DNA of 64,000 nucleotides from Chthoniobacteraceae bacterium (GTDB lineage Bacteria; Verrucomicrobiota; Verrucomicrobiia; Chthoniobacterales; Chthoniobacteraceae), in the NCBI GenBank assembly GCA_947476255.1, contig CANJPY010000007.1, forward strand, positions 1-64,000, given 5' to 3'. Under the pieces are notes generated by a model. The model did no database searches. It worked only from the letters and a program-made list of their open reading frames with translations, and was not told the origin of the DNA. How positions within the stretch are numbered: the stretch's first letter is position 1; the number at the start of each line of letters is the position of its first letter. Positions 1-10,003 of the stretch are shown here, piece after piece. The position numbers and the translations under genes are program-made.

Positions 1-270
1 AAACCCGCGCCTGCACCGCTCCCAACTCCAGCACCAGCTCCAACGCCCGTTCCACCAAAACCGGAGCCTCCCGCCTCTCCCAAACCCGCGCCCGCTCCGC
101 TCCCAACTCCAGCACCAGCTCCAACGCCCGTTCCGCCAAAACCGGAGCCTCCCGCCTCTCCCAAACCCGCGCCTGCACCGCTCCCAACTCCTCCACCCGC
201 TCCAACGCCAGTTCCACCAAAACCCGAGCCTCCCGCCTCTCCCAAACCAGCGCCCGCTCCAGCTCCAACA
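1..270 (+). repeat. 81-bp in-frame tandem repeat encoding KPAPAPLPTPAPAPTPVPPKPEPPASP
   Basis: Copies begin at 1, 82, 163 and 244 (spacing exactly 81 bp); the last copy degenerates. Confidence 0.92.
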
Positions 271-1452
271 CAAGCGCCGCCAAAACCTCAACCTGTCTCC
301 CAAAAACCGCAAACACCGGCTCTCCCTGTTCAGATCATTACAGCAGAACGACAACGTCGTGTGTTCTCCCCTCTACCGCGCCCAGAAACGATCCAACTGT
401 CTGCAGGAAATAAACATGCAATCATCGTTCGGCCCGACGGCTCAATCTGGAGCTGGGGCGCCAATGACCATGGCCAGCTTGGAGACGGATCCTTTCAAGG
501 AAGCGCGTTCCCCATTCAAACCGGGCTGCGACTCTCTCAAGATCATTACTGGGTGGCGGCAGCGGCAGGCACCGATTGCTCCCTTGCCCTGCGAGAGGAC
601 GGAACCGTTTGGACCTGGGGCCGCAATGATAATGGCCGCCTAGGAGTCCCCGGAGAAACTGATTCCACAACGCCCAAAAAAGTCTCCCTTCCGCTCCCGG
701 CAATCCTCATTGCGTGCGGTCATGAATCAAGCTTTGCGGTTCTCTTTGATGGGTCCCTGTGGGGGTGGGGCCAAAACACTCATGGCCAACTCGGTTTAGG
801 AGATCGAATCCAACGCACGCAACCGGTCAAAATTCCCGTCAGCGCTCAGATCAAGCAGCTTGTTGTGAGAAAAACGAGCACCTATGCCCTCGCTACAAAC
901 TCTTCCGCCTGGATTTGGGGCGACGGGTACTCTGCGCGAACTGGCGTCCTCTCAAGCCGTGACAGAACCAGGCCAAGCCGCATTGACGCCGAAAGCGACT
1001 GGAATTATATAACTGGTGGTGATGGACATACGATAGGCCTCCGCTCCGACGGATCGCTCTGGGGCCTCGGAGAAAACCAACTCGGGCAACTCGGGGACGG
1101 AAGTCGCCAAAGCAGAATTACACCCGCCCAAACTGGACCCCAAACCCAATGGAACAACCTCGATGCAGTCGGCCGTCGCTCGTATGGAATCACTCGCAAA
1201 GGAGATCTTTTTGCATGGGGCGAGAATCCTGCAGGCACGCTCGGAACGGGTAACACGCTGCCGCGGGTCACTCCCACACAAGTTCTTCCTCAAGGAGGCT
1301 GGCTACGCATTGTTGCAGGAGAGACATTCACGCTGGGCTTGCGGATTGATGGAACCGTGTGGGCTTGGGGCGAAAATTCCCACGGGCAATTAGGCTCGGC
1401 CAAAGTGCTTAACTCATGGACCCCTCTCGAGGTGGCCCTGCCCAAAAATTAA
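1..1452 (+). CDS. RCC1-repeat (regulator of chromosome condensation-like) protein with N-terminal Pro-rich tandem repeats; 5' end outside window
   Basis: Frame 1 is open from base 1 through the listed ORF 361..1452. About seven RCC1-type motifs (e.g. DGSIWSWGANDHGQLGDGS, DGTVWAWGENSHGQLGS). Confidence 0.85.
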   Translation, partial: KPAPAPLPTPAPAPTPVPPKPEPPASPKPAPAPLPTPAPAPTPVPPKPEPPASPKPAPAPLPTPPPAPTPVPPKPEPPASPKPAPAPAPTQAPPKPQPVSQKPQTPALPVQIITAERQRRVFSPLPRPETIQLSAGNKHAIIVRPDGSIWSWGANDHGQLGDGSFQGSAFPIQTGLRLSQDHYWVAAAAGTDCSLALREDGTVWTWGRNDNGRLGVPGETDSTTPKKVSLPLPAILIACGHESSFAVLFDGSLWGWGQNTHGQLGLGDRIQRTQPVKIPVSAQIKQLVVRKTSTYALATNSSAWIWGDGYSARTGVLSSRDRTRPSRIDAESDWNYITGGDGHTIGLRSDGSLWGLGENQLGQLGDGSRQSRITPAQTGPQTQWNNLDAVGRRSYGITRKGDLFAWGENPAGTLGTGNTLPRVTPTQVLPQGGWLRIVAGETFTLGLRIDGTVWAWGENSHGQLGSAKVLNSWTPLEVALPKN

Positions 1453-1619
1453 TCTCCCATCCAAGTTCCTGCCCCCGACGACTTCCCTGCACTTCACGCA
1501 GAAAATCGGTTCGCTCCCTAGGCTCGCCCAGCTCGACGACAAAGACCATTCCCCAACTCAGGGATGCCGCCATTCAAGGACACCAACCTGCGTGGAGGCG
1601 CCAAACTCGACCGCGCGCT

Positions 1620-3212
1620 TTAAAACTTCTTTCGCAAAGTATACGCAGCTCGGACATTCAATGGCGTCAAGCCCTTTTCTGTGTACAACTTATCAAGGAA
1701 AAAATCGTACACGAAATTCTCGCGAAGTTCGCTAAAGATCAATTCCGCACAGTTTCCATCCTCGGTTAAAATGACGTCCGTTGGTTTCAGCCATTCTTCC
1801 TCGAGCTCAGGAGAACCGTACTCCACGTGGTACGCATAAGTGTATCTGCGAACCACCCACAAATCCTTTTGATTGCACGAAGCTGAGAGCGGTTGAGTGA
1901 AATGCACCTTGAAACCAGTCTTCGTCAGATTAATTTCCAAGGCTTCCAGCGGCGCCTTTCCCACCGGTTCAACAACGCCCAAGTTCTCTCCCCCAGGCCA
2001 CGTCAAATGGGTGCGGCCAACCCACAGCCCATCTCCTAAAAAGGCCAGTCGATGCAAACCCGCCTTCAACGCTGGCGCTTCGATAAACGGATAGCACGCT
2101 CCCTGCCAGACGCCATTAATCCGCTCCGTTGTCACGCGCAACAACTTTGGCACGTTCATTTCTCCAATCACGACCTGCCCGCCATACGGCCCCCAGGCGC
2201 GACTCCTAGGAATACGCACCATCTGCGTGGGCGAGTTCGCGTAGGACATATGCGGAAACCAGACCGCCGCTGGAGTGCGTATTTTATTGAGTTTCTCAAC
2301 CGGCACCTCAAGCGGCGGCTGCTTTCCCCAATCCTCGCGCCAAGGCAACGAGGCTGGGTGCCCATAAAAACCGCCCCGCTGCACTACATGAAGCTCGCTG
2401 GAACCACGCCAGTCTCCCTGATTGTCGGAAACCAAAAGGTTGCCCTCAGCATCGAAGCCCAAACCATCCGGTGAACGAAATCCACTTGCGAAGGGCTTGG
2501 CCTTTCCCGTCGCCGGATCCACTTCCATCACCCACCCTCGCCACGGAACCCGCGAATACATGCGCCCTGCGAGCTTGCTGTTTTTTTTCCAATCCCCGTA
2601 AAACTCCTTACGCTCAAGCCCCACGGGAAGCCACTGACCTCTCACCTCGGGAAATACCGTATCTCCGGAGGAAGCAAGATTCAGCGCCACAAACAATTTT
2701 CCCTGCGCATTACGAACCGGCCCAAAAGCGAACTCGTGATAGTTGCCCGTCATTCCAAAACCGTCCCAGACAGTCTCATACGTATCCGCCTTGCCACTGC
2801 CAATCGAATCGCGCAGACGCGTCAACTCCGGGCGCTGCATCACCAAGAGGCTTCCGTCGGGTTCATTCAGCAGTCCCAACGGCTCGTGCAGACCTTCTGC
2901 AAAGATGGACCATTCCTTCTTAGACGGATTGTAAAACGCGACCTGCCCTCGATGAAAAGCGACCGCCATACGCCCGTCGGGCATTGGACATAAAGCACCC
3001 ACCTGCGGATCCACTCCCTGCGGTCCTTTAACCTCGGTAATTTTGTAATATTTGGCCACCAACGCATCCCGCTCGGAAGCCGCACCGCCCCCAGCTGCTG
3101 GATTTGACACAGGGGCCACAGGCCGTGGCAACGCAACATTCTCGGCGCCAGTGGCAAACTGAGCCATCGCTCCAATCGCAGCAAAACTAAAAGTGAAGAC
3201 TCGGCAGGTCAT
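1620..3212 (-). CDS. Secreted PQQ-dependent sugar dehydrogenase-like / L-sorbosone dehydrogenase-like beta-propeller protein
   Basis: ORF with signal-like start MTCRVFTFSFAAIGAMAQF; motifs such as GFRSPDGLGFDAEGNLLVSDNQGDWRGSSELHVV typical of this family. Confidence 0.7.
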   Translation of the reverse strand: MTCRVFTFSFAAIGAMAQFATGAENVALPRPVAPVSNPAAGGGAASERDALVAKYYKITEVKGPQGVDPQVGALCPMPDGRMAVAFHRGQVAFYNPSKKEWSIFAEGLHEPLGLLNEPDGSLLVMQRPELTRLRDSIGSGKADTYETVWDGFGMTGNYHEFAFGPVRNAQGKLFVALNLASSGDTVFPEVRGQWLPVGLERKEFYGDWKKNSKLAGRMYSRVPWRGWVMEVDPATGKAKPFASGFRSPDGLGFDAEGNLLVSDNQGDWRGSSELHVVQRGGFYGHPASLPWREDWGKQPPLEVPVEKLNKIRTPAAVWFPHMSYANSPTQMVRIPRSRAWGPYGGQVVIGEMNVPKLLRVTTERINGVWQGACYPFIEAPALKAGLHRLAFLGDGLWVGRTHLTWPGGENLGVVEPVGKAPLEALEINLTKTGFKVHFTQPLSASCNQKDLWVVRRYTYAYHVEYGSPELEEEWLKPTDVILTEDGNCAELIFSELRENFVYDFFLDKLYTEKGLTPLNVRAAYTLRKKF

Positions 3213-3214
3213 GA

Positions 3215-4420
3215 TCAGGGGGTATGGGTGTGGAAATTCTTGGAAACTGGGGCCGACGTATCCTTGTTGGGAGGCGCGTCTTTTCGTTCTAAAAACACGC
3301 TGAACTCTTTGGCTTTGTTCGCCGGGACCTCCATTTGTCCTTTGCGTTCCACCGCGTCCGGGCATTTCAAGACAACGCTCAAATCTTGTACAACAAGCAC
3401 CTTCGCTTTGACTTGCGGGAGGCGGAACCGCACCTCAAGCACGTTTCCAGCAGCTCTCACGAGTTGAAAGACCTCCTGTTTTCCCACCTTAAAATGAAAC
3501 TCTGGAAGCCCCTCCTTGAGGGCATAGCCGAGAAATTGGGCCTCGGGATTCATATCGCTTTTCCCACTCCCAAAACGAATCAGCGGCGTTGCGGCACTCC
3601 ACCAAGCGGCGTCTCCGAGTTCCGCCATATCCCGCCCACTCCCACGCCAATGCCGCGTTCCATCCAAAAACGGCCCGCTCCAAGCGTACCGAATCCTGCA
3701 GCTCACCGCGTCAAAGCAATAGTTCAAGGTTCCGGGCAAAGCCACGGCAATGGGAGCAGGACCCGCTTCGGGCATGAAAATACGCTGCACAAACGGCCGG
3801 CGACCGCCTCCCACAAGTCCCTTTTCCAAAGTTAATTGCGGAATATTTTTGTCCTGCGCTAGAGAGGGCATTTGCACCCCAACGTAAAGAGCCCCGTACA
3901 TCACCATTCCATGCCCCGGCACAGAGCACACGTAGCCGTATATCCCTGCCTCCTCTGGTGTTACAAACTTCAACTGCACCTTCCCTTCAGGATCCACAAC
4001 CTTCCCGCTGGACGCCAAAACAGCCTGATGCTCAGGTATAAAGCCTTTGTTGGGACCCGTTTCCCCCATCTCCATCGCTGCCTTCACCACCTCCTGTACC
4101 ATGCCGGGTTTCACGAGAACAAAGTTGTGCGGTTGGTGGGAAACGTCCGTGTTCTGAATCTCCAACTGCAAGGACTCCCCGGGTTGAGCCTCCAAACGGG
4201 GGGGATCAAAACGCAGCCCCTCCGCCATTTGCAATGTGATTACTCGCGCCTTTTTGGGAGCTTTCTTCGGAACCGCAACTGCCTCATTCGAAGCGCTCGA
4301 AGTCGCCTCAGGCTTGCTCGTTCCGGGGGAAACCACCGCTGGCGCCTGCGCCAAAAGCGACGAGATTGACCCGCCTAAAATCAAACTCAGACCGCAAAAA
4401 ATCACGCTGGGGGATGCCAT
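3215..4420 (-). CDS. Cupredoxin (plastocyanin/azurin-like) domain protein
   Basis: Signal peptide plus LEIQNTDVSHQPHNFVLV...GIYGYVCSVPGHGMVMYGALYV type-1 Cu-like motif. Confidence 0.75.
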   Translation of the reverse strand: MASPSVIFCGLSLILGGSISSLLAQAPAVVSPGTSKPEATSSASNEAVAVPKKAPKKARVITLQMAEGLRFDPPRLEAQPGESLQLEIQNTDVSHQPHNFVLVKPGMVQEVVKAAMEMGETGPNKGFIPEHQAVLASSGKVVDPEGKVQLKFVTPEEAGIYGYVCSVPGHGMVMYGALYVGVQMPSLAQDKNIPQLTLEKGLVGGGRRPFVQRIFMPEAGPAPIAVALPGTLNYCFDAVSCRIRYAWSGPFLDGTRHWRGSGRDMAELGDAAWWSAATPLIRFGSGKSDMNPEAQFLGYALKEGLPEFHFKVGKQEVFQLVRAAGNVLEVRFRLPQVKAKVLVVQDLSVVLKCPDAVERKGQMEVPANKAKEFSVFLERKDAPPNKDTSAPVSKNFHTHTP

Positions 4421-4684
4421 ACTTTGGAACTATCAGCTTTTCCAACCTTCCAAAGTCTATTTTAAATCATCTCTATGCTTTTATGAGTCATCCGCCACTA
4501 GGCTCCCTTTCGCGATTCAATGAAGCACCGTGCAACTTGGATGCCCTAAAAAGATTTCGTCAAACGCCTAACCCACGCCAGTCTCCGAGAGCTCCCTAAG
4601 CTCAGGATCTCCGGGTCAGCGCTCGATGCTTTCCAAAACAAACAATTCAGCCAAATATACAGCCCCCCCACTCTTCTACAATTT

Positions 4685-5731
4685 ATGAGCCAGCCCATCG
4701 GATTTGCCATTGTTGGATCCGGCATGATTGCCGAATTTCACGCCCGCGCCATCTCTCAGGTTCCTGAAGCGCGACTGGTTTCAGTCTATTCACGGCAGCC
4801 CGACAAATGCCGGGAATTCGCAGCCCTCGTCGGCGCGCGCGCCGCCTCCAGCCTCGCAGAGCTTGTCGCCGACCCCGCTGTTCAGGCTGTATGCATCACA
4901 ACCCCCAGTGGCGCGCACGCCGAGGCCGCGGTTCCCCTGCTCGCCGGAGGCAAATCTGTTTTGTGCGAGAAACCCATGGATGTTTCCCTGGCTTCAGTGG
5001 ACAAAATCATTGCGGCGGCCCATCAAGGCGGAGGCATCCTCGCCGGCGTCTTCCAGAACCGATTGGGACGCGGGGCCCAGCTCTTGAAACAAGCCGTAGA
5101 AGCCGGCCGTTTTGGCCGCCTCAGTTTGAGCAGCGCCTACATCAAGTGGTGGCGCACGGACGCCTACTACACGACCTCCAACTGGAAAGGGACTTGGAAA
5201 CTGGATGGAGGAGGCGCCCTCATGAACCAAGGAATCCATGCCGTCGATCTCCTCCAGTGGCTCGTTGGACTCCCAAAACGGGTCGGTGCCTTCGCCGCCA
5301 CCCGGGCGCACGCAATGATTGAAACAGAGGATACTTTATCCGCCACGCTTCAATTCCCCGACGGCTCCCTGGGCGTCATTGAGGCCGCCACTTCCAGTTT
5401 CCCCGGTTCGGATCTGCGCATTGAAATCACTGGAGACAAAGGATCAGCGGCGATCGTAAACGACAAAATCGTCCGGTGGGACTTTGCCGAAACACTTCCT
5501 TCCGACGTTAACGTGATGGCCAACGAACAGGGCGGAATAATCGGGGGAGGCACCGCGGACCCCAAGGCAATCAGCGTGGAAGGACACCGCCGCCTTGTCG
5601 AGGACCTGGCGTTGGCGATCCGCGACAAACGCGCGCCGATGATTCCTGGAGAGGAAGCGCGGCGCGCCGTCTCAATCATTGTCGCCTGTTACGAAAGCGC
5701 GCGCACGGGTAAAATTGTGGACGTCATCTGA
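4685..5731 (+). CDS. Gfo/Idh/MocA family oxidoreductase
   Basis: N-terminal Rossmann IGFAIVGSGMIAEFHARAI and CEKPMDVSL motif. Confidence 0.88.
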   Translation: MSQPIGFAIVGSGMIAEFHARAISQVPEARLVSVYSRQPDKCREFAALVGARAASSLAELVADPAVQAVCITTPSGAHAEAAVPLLAGGKSVLCEKPMDVSLASVDKIIAAAHQGGGILAGVFQNRLGRGAQLLKQAVEAGRFGRLSLSSAYIKWWRTDAYYTTSNWKGTWKLDGGGALMNQGIHAVDLLQWLVGLPKRVGAFAATRAHAMIETEDTLSATLQFPDGSLGVIEAATSSFPGSDLRIEITGDKGSAAIVNDKIVRWDFAETLPSDVNVMANEQGGIIGGGTADPKAISVEGHRRLVEDLALAIRDKRAPMIPGEEARRAVSIIVACYESARTGKIVDVI

Positions 5732-5778
5732 ATACGACGCCTCCCAAAGGCCATCCTTATGGCTTTAAACAGCTGTTT

Positions 5779-6159
5779 TTGCTCGTGGGCATTGCAATGC
5801 TTCCGACGGCTGCGACCGTGTGTTTTGAGCTGAAATGGAAGCCCCCACCTGAGTTTCGGGAACTCAAAGCCTCGGAAGCAAAGGCCAGAACTCGTGAATA
5901 CGTTTGGGTTGACGTGCGTTCTCCGGAACGCTTTCACCTTGATCATGTTCCAGACGCTGTTCCGTTTGATGAATCAAACGCCCCCGAGGGCCTCGAACAC
6001 ATAACCCGCCTGCGCGTTGGAAGACAAAAGATCGCAGTTTATGGGGAAGGCGCAGGCAGTGACCGCGCTTTACGGGTTGCAAGGTTGCTGAAAAAACAGC
6101 TGCAAACCAAAGACATCGTTTTATTGGAGGGAGGCTGGGCATCGTGGCCGAGAGAATAA
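5779..6159 (+). CDS. Rhodanese-like domain protein
   Basis: VWVDVRSPERFHLDHVPDAVPFD and C-terminal LLEGGWASW; the active-site Cys loop appears to be YGEGAGSDRA (no Cys). Confidence 0.65.
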   Translation: MLVGIAMLPTAATVCFELKWKPPPEFRELKASEAKARTREYVWVDVRSPERFHLDHVPDAVPFDESNAPEGLEHITRLRVGRQKIAVYGEGAGSDRALRVARLLKKQLQTKDIVLLEGGWASWPRE

Positions 6160-6620
6160 GAAAACCTTCGTTCCGGACTTTGTTAGGCGCGTTCCTACGG
6201 GTGCTCGTTTCGGGAATTTTTCTGAGCGCCGGCATTCTCAAATTAAAGGATGCCGATGGAACGCTTGTCGCAGTTTATCAATACAAACTACTCTCCTGGG
6301 AAGCGTCGGGAATTGTCGCCACTTTCCTTCCCTTTCTTGAGATCACAGCGGGCGTGGCACTCTGGATCCCGCGCGTCAGGCTCGGAGCGAGCCTCCTCTC
6401 GATGTGTTTAACCCTCATTTTCATGGCGGCGCTGGGTTCCGCTTTGGCTCGAAACCTCGATGTCAGTTGCGGCTGCTTTGGCACCACGGACCTGCTCACC
6501 ACAAGCGGCGTCCGCCTCGCACAGGATGCCGTTCTCCTCCTCACTTGCGGCGCTCTCTGGAGATACGAGCGCTCTAAATATTCCTCAATGTTGCATTCTG
6601 ACGAAGAGAGTGGTTATTAG
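6144..6620 (+). CDS. DoxX/MauE-family membrane protein
   Basis: Four hydrophobic segments; GIFLSAGILKLKD... LDVSCGCFG typical of MauE/DoxX-like proteins. Confidence 0.7.
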   Translation: MAERIRKPSFRTLLGAFLRVLVSGIFLSAGILKLKDADGTLVAVYQYKLLSWEASGIVATFLPFLEITAGVALWIPRVRLGASLLSMCLTLIFMAALGSALARNLDVSCGCFGTTDLLTTSGVRLAQDAVLLLTCGALWRYERSKYSSMLHSDEESGY

Positions 6621-6640
6621 GTGCGAAATATATCCCATTT

Positions 6641-7348
6641 ATGCTTAGCCGCCGCGAAGCCCTTAAAACCCTCGCCCTTTCCACGGGTGCCATCGCCCTG
6701 AGTTCCACCGCCTCAACGGCACAACAAGCCCTTGGAGAGGTGCACAAACTGCCGCCCCTAGGATACGATTACGACGCCCTGGAGCCCTTTATCGATGCAG
6801 AAACCATGAAACTCCACCACGATAAGCATCACGCAGCTTACGTGGCGAAGCTCAACCAAGCTCTCGAAAAAGAACCAACCCTCGCTTCGCGAACTATCGA
6901 GGAGCTCCTTAAAAACCTCGACTCGGCCCCTGAATCCGTCCGAACAGACATTCGCAATCAAGGTGGCGGCCATTACAACCACACCCTCTTCTGGCAGTTG
7001 CTTCGCAAAAAAGAAAACGCTGGACCTCAGGGAGATATTGCCAAGGCGATCACCGCAACTTTCGGTTCGCTCACCGCCTTGGAAGAGCAAATCCAGGCTG
7101 CCGGCCTCAAACAGTTTGGAAGCGGCTGGGCCTGGCTTGTTTTGCGCGCGGGAAAACTGGTGGTGGAATCCAGCGCGAATCAGGACTGTCCCCTGAGCTC
7201 GGGCGCCTACCCTCTCCTGTGTGTTGACGTCTGGGAACACGCCTACTACCTCAAGTACCAGAACAAACGTGCGGATTATATCAAAGCAGTCCTCCAAATT
7301 CTTAATTGGGACGTGATTGCAGACCGCTACAGACAGGGCAAGGCGTAG
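6641..7348 (+). CDS. Fe/Mn superoxide dismutase with twin-arginine-like signal
   Basis: YDALEPFIDAETMKLHHDKHHAAYV, GSGWAWLV, DVWEHAYYLKYQNKRADYI; N-terminus MLSRREALKTLALSTGAIAL. Confidence 0.92.
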   Translation: MLSRREALKTLALSTGAIALSSTASTAQQALGEVHKLPPLGYDYDALEPFIDAETMKLHHDKHHAAYVAKLNQALEKEPTLASRTIEELLKNLDSAPESVRTDIRNQGGGHYNHTLFWQLLRKKENAGPQGDIAKAITATFGSLTALEEQIQAAGLKQFGSGWAWLVLRAGKLVVESSANQDCPLSSGAYPLLCVDVWEHAYYLKYQNKRADYIKAVLQILNWDVIADRYRQGKA

Positions 7349-7379
7349 ACGTCACACGTTCGCACTCCTTTCCTGCCGA

Positions 7380-8303
7380 ATGCTTTCGACGGCCACTGTC
7401 TCCCAGCTCAAGGCCCCAAGCCGCTTGCGAACTTGGCTGCAGTTGTTCCGCGCCCCGAATCTGTTTACGGTCCCGGGCGACCCCATCGCAGGCTATCTCA
7501 TTTCAAACGCCGGGTTTACCGATGTTTCCTTGCTTCTTGTGGCAACATCCAGCCTTTGCTTCTACGGAGCGGGTCTTTTGCTCAATGATCTCGTTGACTT
7601 AGCGGAAGACAAAACCGACCGCCCCAGTCGTCCCTTGCCCGCGGGGCACGCATCGCTGCAATCCGTCAGACGCGTCCACTGGTTGCTTAACCTCGTTGGA
7701 ATCCTCTTCCTGATCGGCACAGGCTCCACAAGAGCGGTTCTCGCGGGTGTTGCGACTGTCGCTGCAGTTTGGTCTTATAACTGCCTCACGAAGAAAGTCC
7801 CTGTCGTCGGAGCGCTCAACATGGGCCTTTGCCGCACCTTAAGCATGCTCACTGGCGCGCTTGCGGGCCCAAGCCCGTTTTCCGTCCCAATCGCCGCACT
7901 GATGGCCGTCACCGCCGGACTCTACATCGCCGCAGTCACAAATTTGGCACGCTTTGAAACTAAAACGTCGCTCGCGTTTGCTCCCCGTTTTTTTCCGGTG
8001 CTTGCGCTGCTTCCGGGATTAGCCCTGGGAGTGCAGAACGCCCTCTATTCCCCGGACAAACTTCCTTCCGCTATCCTGTTCGGCGCCACACTTCTGGGCG
8101 GCCTCAGCCTTCTGCAGCGCTTGGTGTTGCGCCCCAATCCACTGCCTCCCCTCATTGGCGCACACATCCGTTTGTTGCTTCCCTTTCAGGCGGCGGCCTG
8201 CTGGTTTGGAGCGTCTCAAAGCGTGGGACCAGCCTTTGCGGTGGCTCTGGTAACCCTTTGGCCGGTGAGCCGGATGGTTTCGCGGCGGTTCTACGCAAGT
8301 TGA
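7380..8303 (+). CDS. UbiA-family prenyltransferase, EboC-like
   Basis: Multi-TM protein with LFRAPNLFTVPGDPIAGY...LLNDLVDLAEDKTDRPSRPLPAG; the NDxxDxxxD pattern is UbiA-like. Confidence 0.7.
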   Translation: MLSTATVSQLKAPSRLRTWLQLFRAPNLFTVPGDPIAGYLISNAGFTDVSLLLVATSSLCFYGAGLLLNDLVDLAEDKTDRPSRPLPAGHASLQSVRRVHWLLNLVGILFLIGTGSTRAVLAGVATVAAVWSYNCLTKKVPVVGALNMGLCRTLSMLTGALAGPSPFSVPIAALMAVTAGLYIAAVTNLARFETKTSLAFAPRFFPVLALLPGLALGVQNALYSPDKLPSAILFGATLLGGLSLLQRLVLRPNPLPPLIGAHIRLLLPFQAAACWFGASQSVGPAFAVALVTLWPVSRMVSRRFYAS

Positions 8304-8328
8304 AATCTGTAACGATTCCCCATCCCTG

Positions 8329-9954
8329 ATGAAAATTGGCTTCGCGCAAATCAATCCGACCATCGGTGATATGGCAGGCAACCGCGGCAAAATCCTCGAG
8401 TCCTACCACGCTCTGGTCGCTCAGGCTGCGGCCATTGTTGTCACACCGGAACTTGCCTTGACGGGCTATCCTCCTCTGGACCTCCTTTTTGAATCCGATT
8501 TTGTACCCCGAAATCTGGCAGCGCTCGAAGACCTCGCAGCAACCACTGGGAGCGTTCCCCTCGTTGTCGGCTATGTCGACCGGCACCACGGCACCGGCAA
8601 CCCGTTGCGAAACGCGGCGGCCGTTCTCCAGAACGGAAAAATTGTGGCGCGCGTCTTCAAATCACTCCTCCCCACCTACGACGTTTTTGATGAAGCCCGC
8701 TACTTTGAGCCGGCGGAAACCGTTTCAATCGTAGAACTTTCCGGGAGCCCTGTCGGAATCACTTTGTGCGAAGATATCTGGACCGAGCCGCATCTCCCCA
8801 GACCCTATTACCCCAACTCACCGGTGGGCGACCTTGTCGCACAAGGGGCCACTCTCATTCTCAATCTGAGCGCATCTCCTTTCACAATGGGAAAACCTCA
8901 GCAGCGGCTCAGCATGCTCTCAGACGTTGCCCGAAAACACAAAGTCGCCATCGCTTATTGCAATTGCATCGGAGCCAACGACCAACTCGTGTTCGATGGA
9001 AATTCACTCCTGATCGGAGCCGATGGACTCCCTCGCCTTGCACTTCCCTCCTTCCGAGAGGCCAACAGCGTAGGCGACACCAACGCCCCGCCGCGTCAAA
9101 TCGCCTTCGGCGAATCCTCCGAAGATTTATACCACGCGCTCGTGCTGGGAGTGAGGGACTATCTGCAAAAATGCGGCTTCAGGTCCGCCGTACTCGGTCT
9201 CAGCGGCGGAATCGACAGTGCCGTGACAGCCTGCATTGCGGCCGAAGCACTGGGGCCCGAAAATGTTCTCGGAGTGACCATGCCCACTCTTTATTCCAGC
9301 GAGGGAAGTATCAACGACTCCGAGTCACTGGCAAAAAATCTAGGCATTCATTTTCTCAATATTCCCATAGGACGCGCCTTCGAGGTTTTTCAAGCGCAGT
9401 TTACTGACATTTTCAAGGGCCTTGCTCCCAATGAGACCGAAGAGAACATGCAGCCTCGCCTCCGCGGGATGACCTTAATGGCCCTCTCCAACAAACTAGG
9501 ACACCTCGTGTTGTCCACCGGCAATAAAAGCGAACTGGCCGTTGGTTATTGCACTCTTTACGGCGACATGTGCGGAGGCCTCGCCGTCATCAGTGACGTC
9601 CCGAAAATTGACATCTACAAACTCGCCCGCTGGATCAATCGCGAGAACGAAGTCATCCCCCAGAACACCATCGACAAACCGCCCAGCGCGGAACTCAAGC
9701 CCGATCAACGCGACCAAGACACTCTTCCCCCCTACGAAATCCTCGATCCAATCCTCCGCTTGTATGTCGAGGAACAACTTTCCTGTGAGGATATTATCGC
9801 CAAAGGTTTTGAGCCCGAAACTGTGCGGTGGATCCTGCGCCGCGTTCGCTTAAACGAATACAAAAGGGCGCAGGCAGCCCCCGGCATCAAAGTCACCACC
9901 CGTGCCTTTGGATTGGGCCGTCGTATGCCGATTGCCCACCGCTACACCCCCTGA
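8329..9954 (+). CDS. nadE: Glutamine-dependent NAD+ synthetase
   Basis: N-terminal nitrilase domain (LCEDIW) plus synthetase LGLSGGIDSAVTACIAAEALG and STGNKSELAVGYCTLYGDMCGGLAVISDV. Confidence 0.93.
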   Translation: MKIGFAQINPTIGDMAGNRGKILESYHALVAQAAAIVVTPELALTGYPPLDLLFESDFVPRNLAALEDLAATTGSVPLVVGYVDRHHGTGNPLRNAAAVLQNGKIVARVFKSLLPTYDVFDEARYFEPAETVSIVELSGSPVGITLCEDIWTEPHLPRPYYPNSPVGDLVAQGATLILNLSASPFTMGKPQQRLSMLSDVARKHKVAIAYCNCIGANDQLVFDGNSLLIGADGLPRLALPSFREANSVGDTNAPPRQIAFGESSEDLYHALVLGVRDYLQKCGFRSAVLGLSGGIDSAVTACIAAEALGPENVLGVTMPTLYSSEGSINDSESLAKNLGIHFLNIPIGRAFEVFQAQFTDIFKGLAPNETEENMQPRLRGMTLMALSNKLGHLVLSTGNKSELAVGYCTLYGDMCGGLAVISDVPKIDIYKLARWINRENEVIPQNTIDKPPSAELKPDQRDQDTLPPYEILDPILRLYVEEQLSCEDIIAKGFEPETVRWILRRVRLNEYKRAQAAPGIKVTTRAFGLGRRMPIAHRYTP

Positions 9955-10003
9955 CGTCCTCTCCCCCGGACTCTACTCCGCGGGAGGAATCGCAAACCGT
10001 CCC

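Noticed and set aside
1-300. Possible CRISPR array because of regular repeats
   Set aside because: Contiguous 81-bp in-frame coding repeats without unique spacers.
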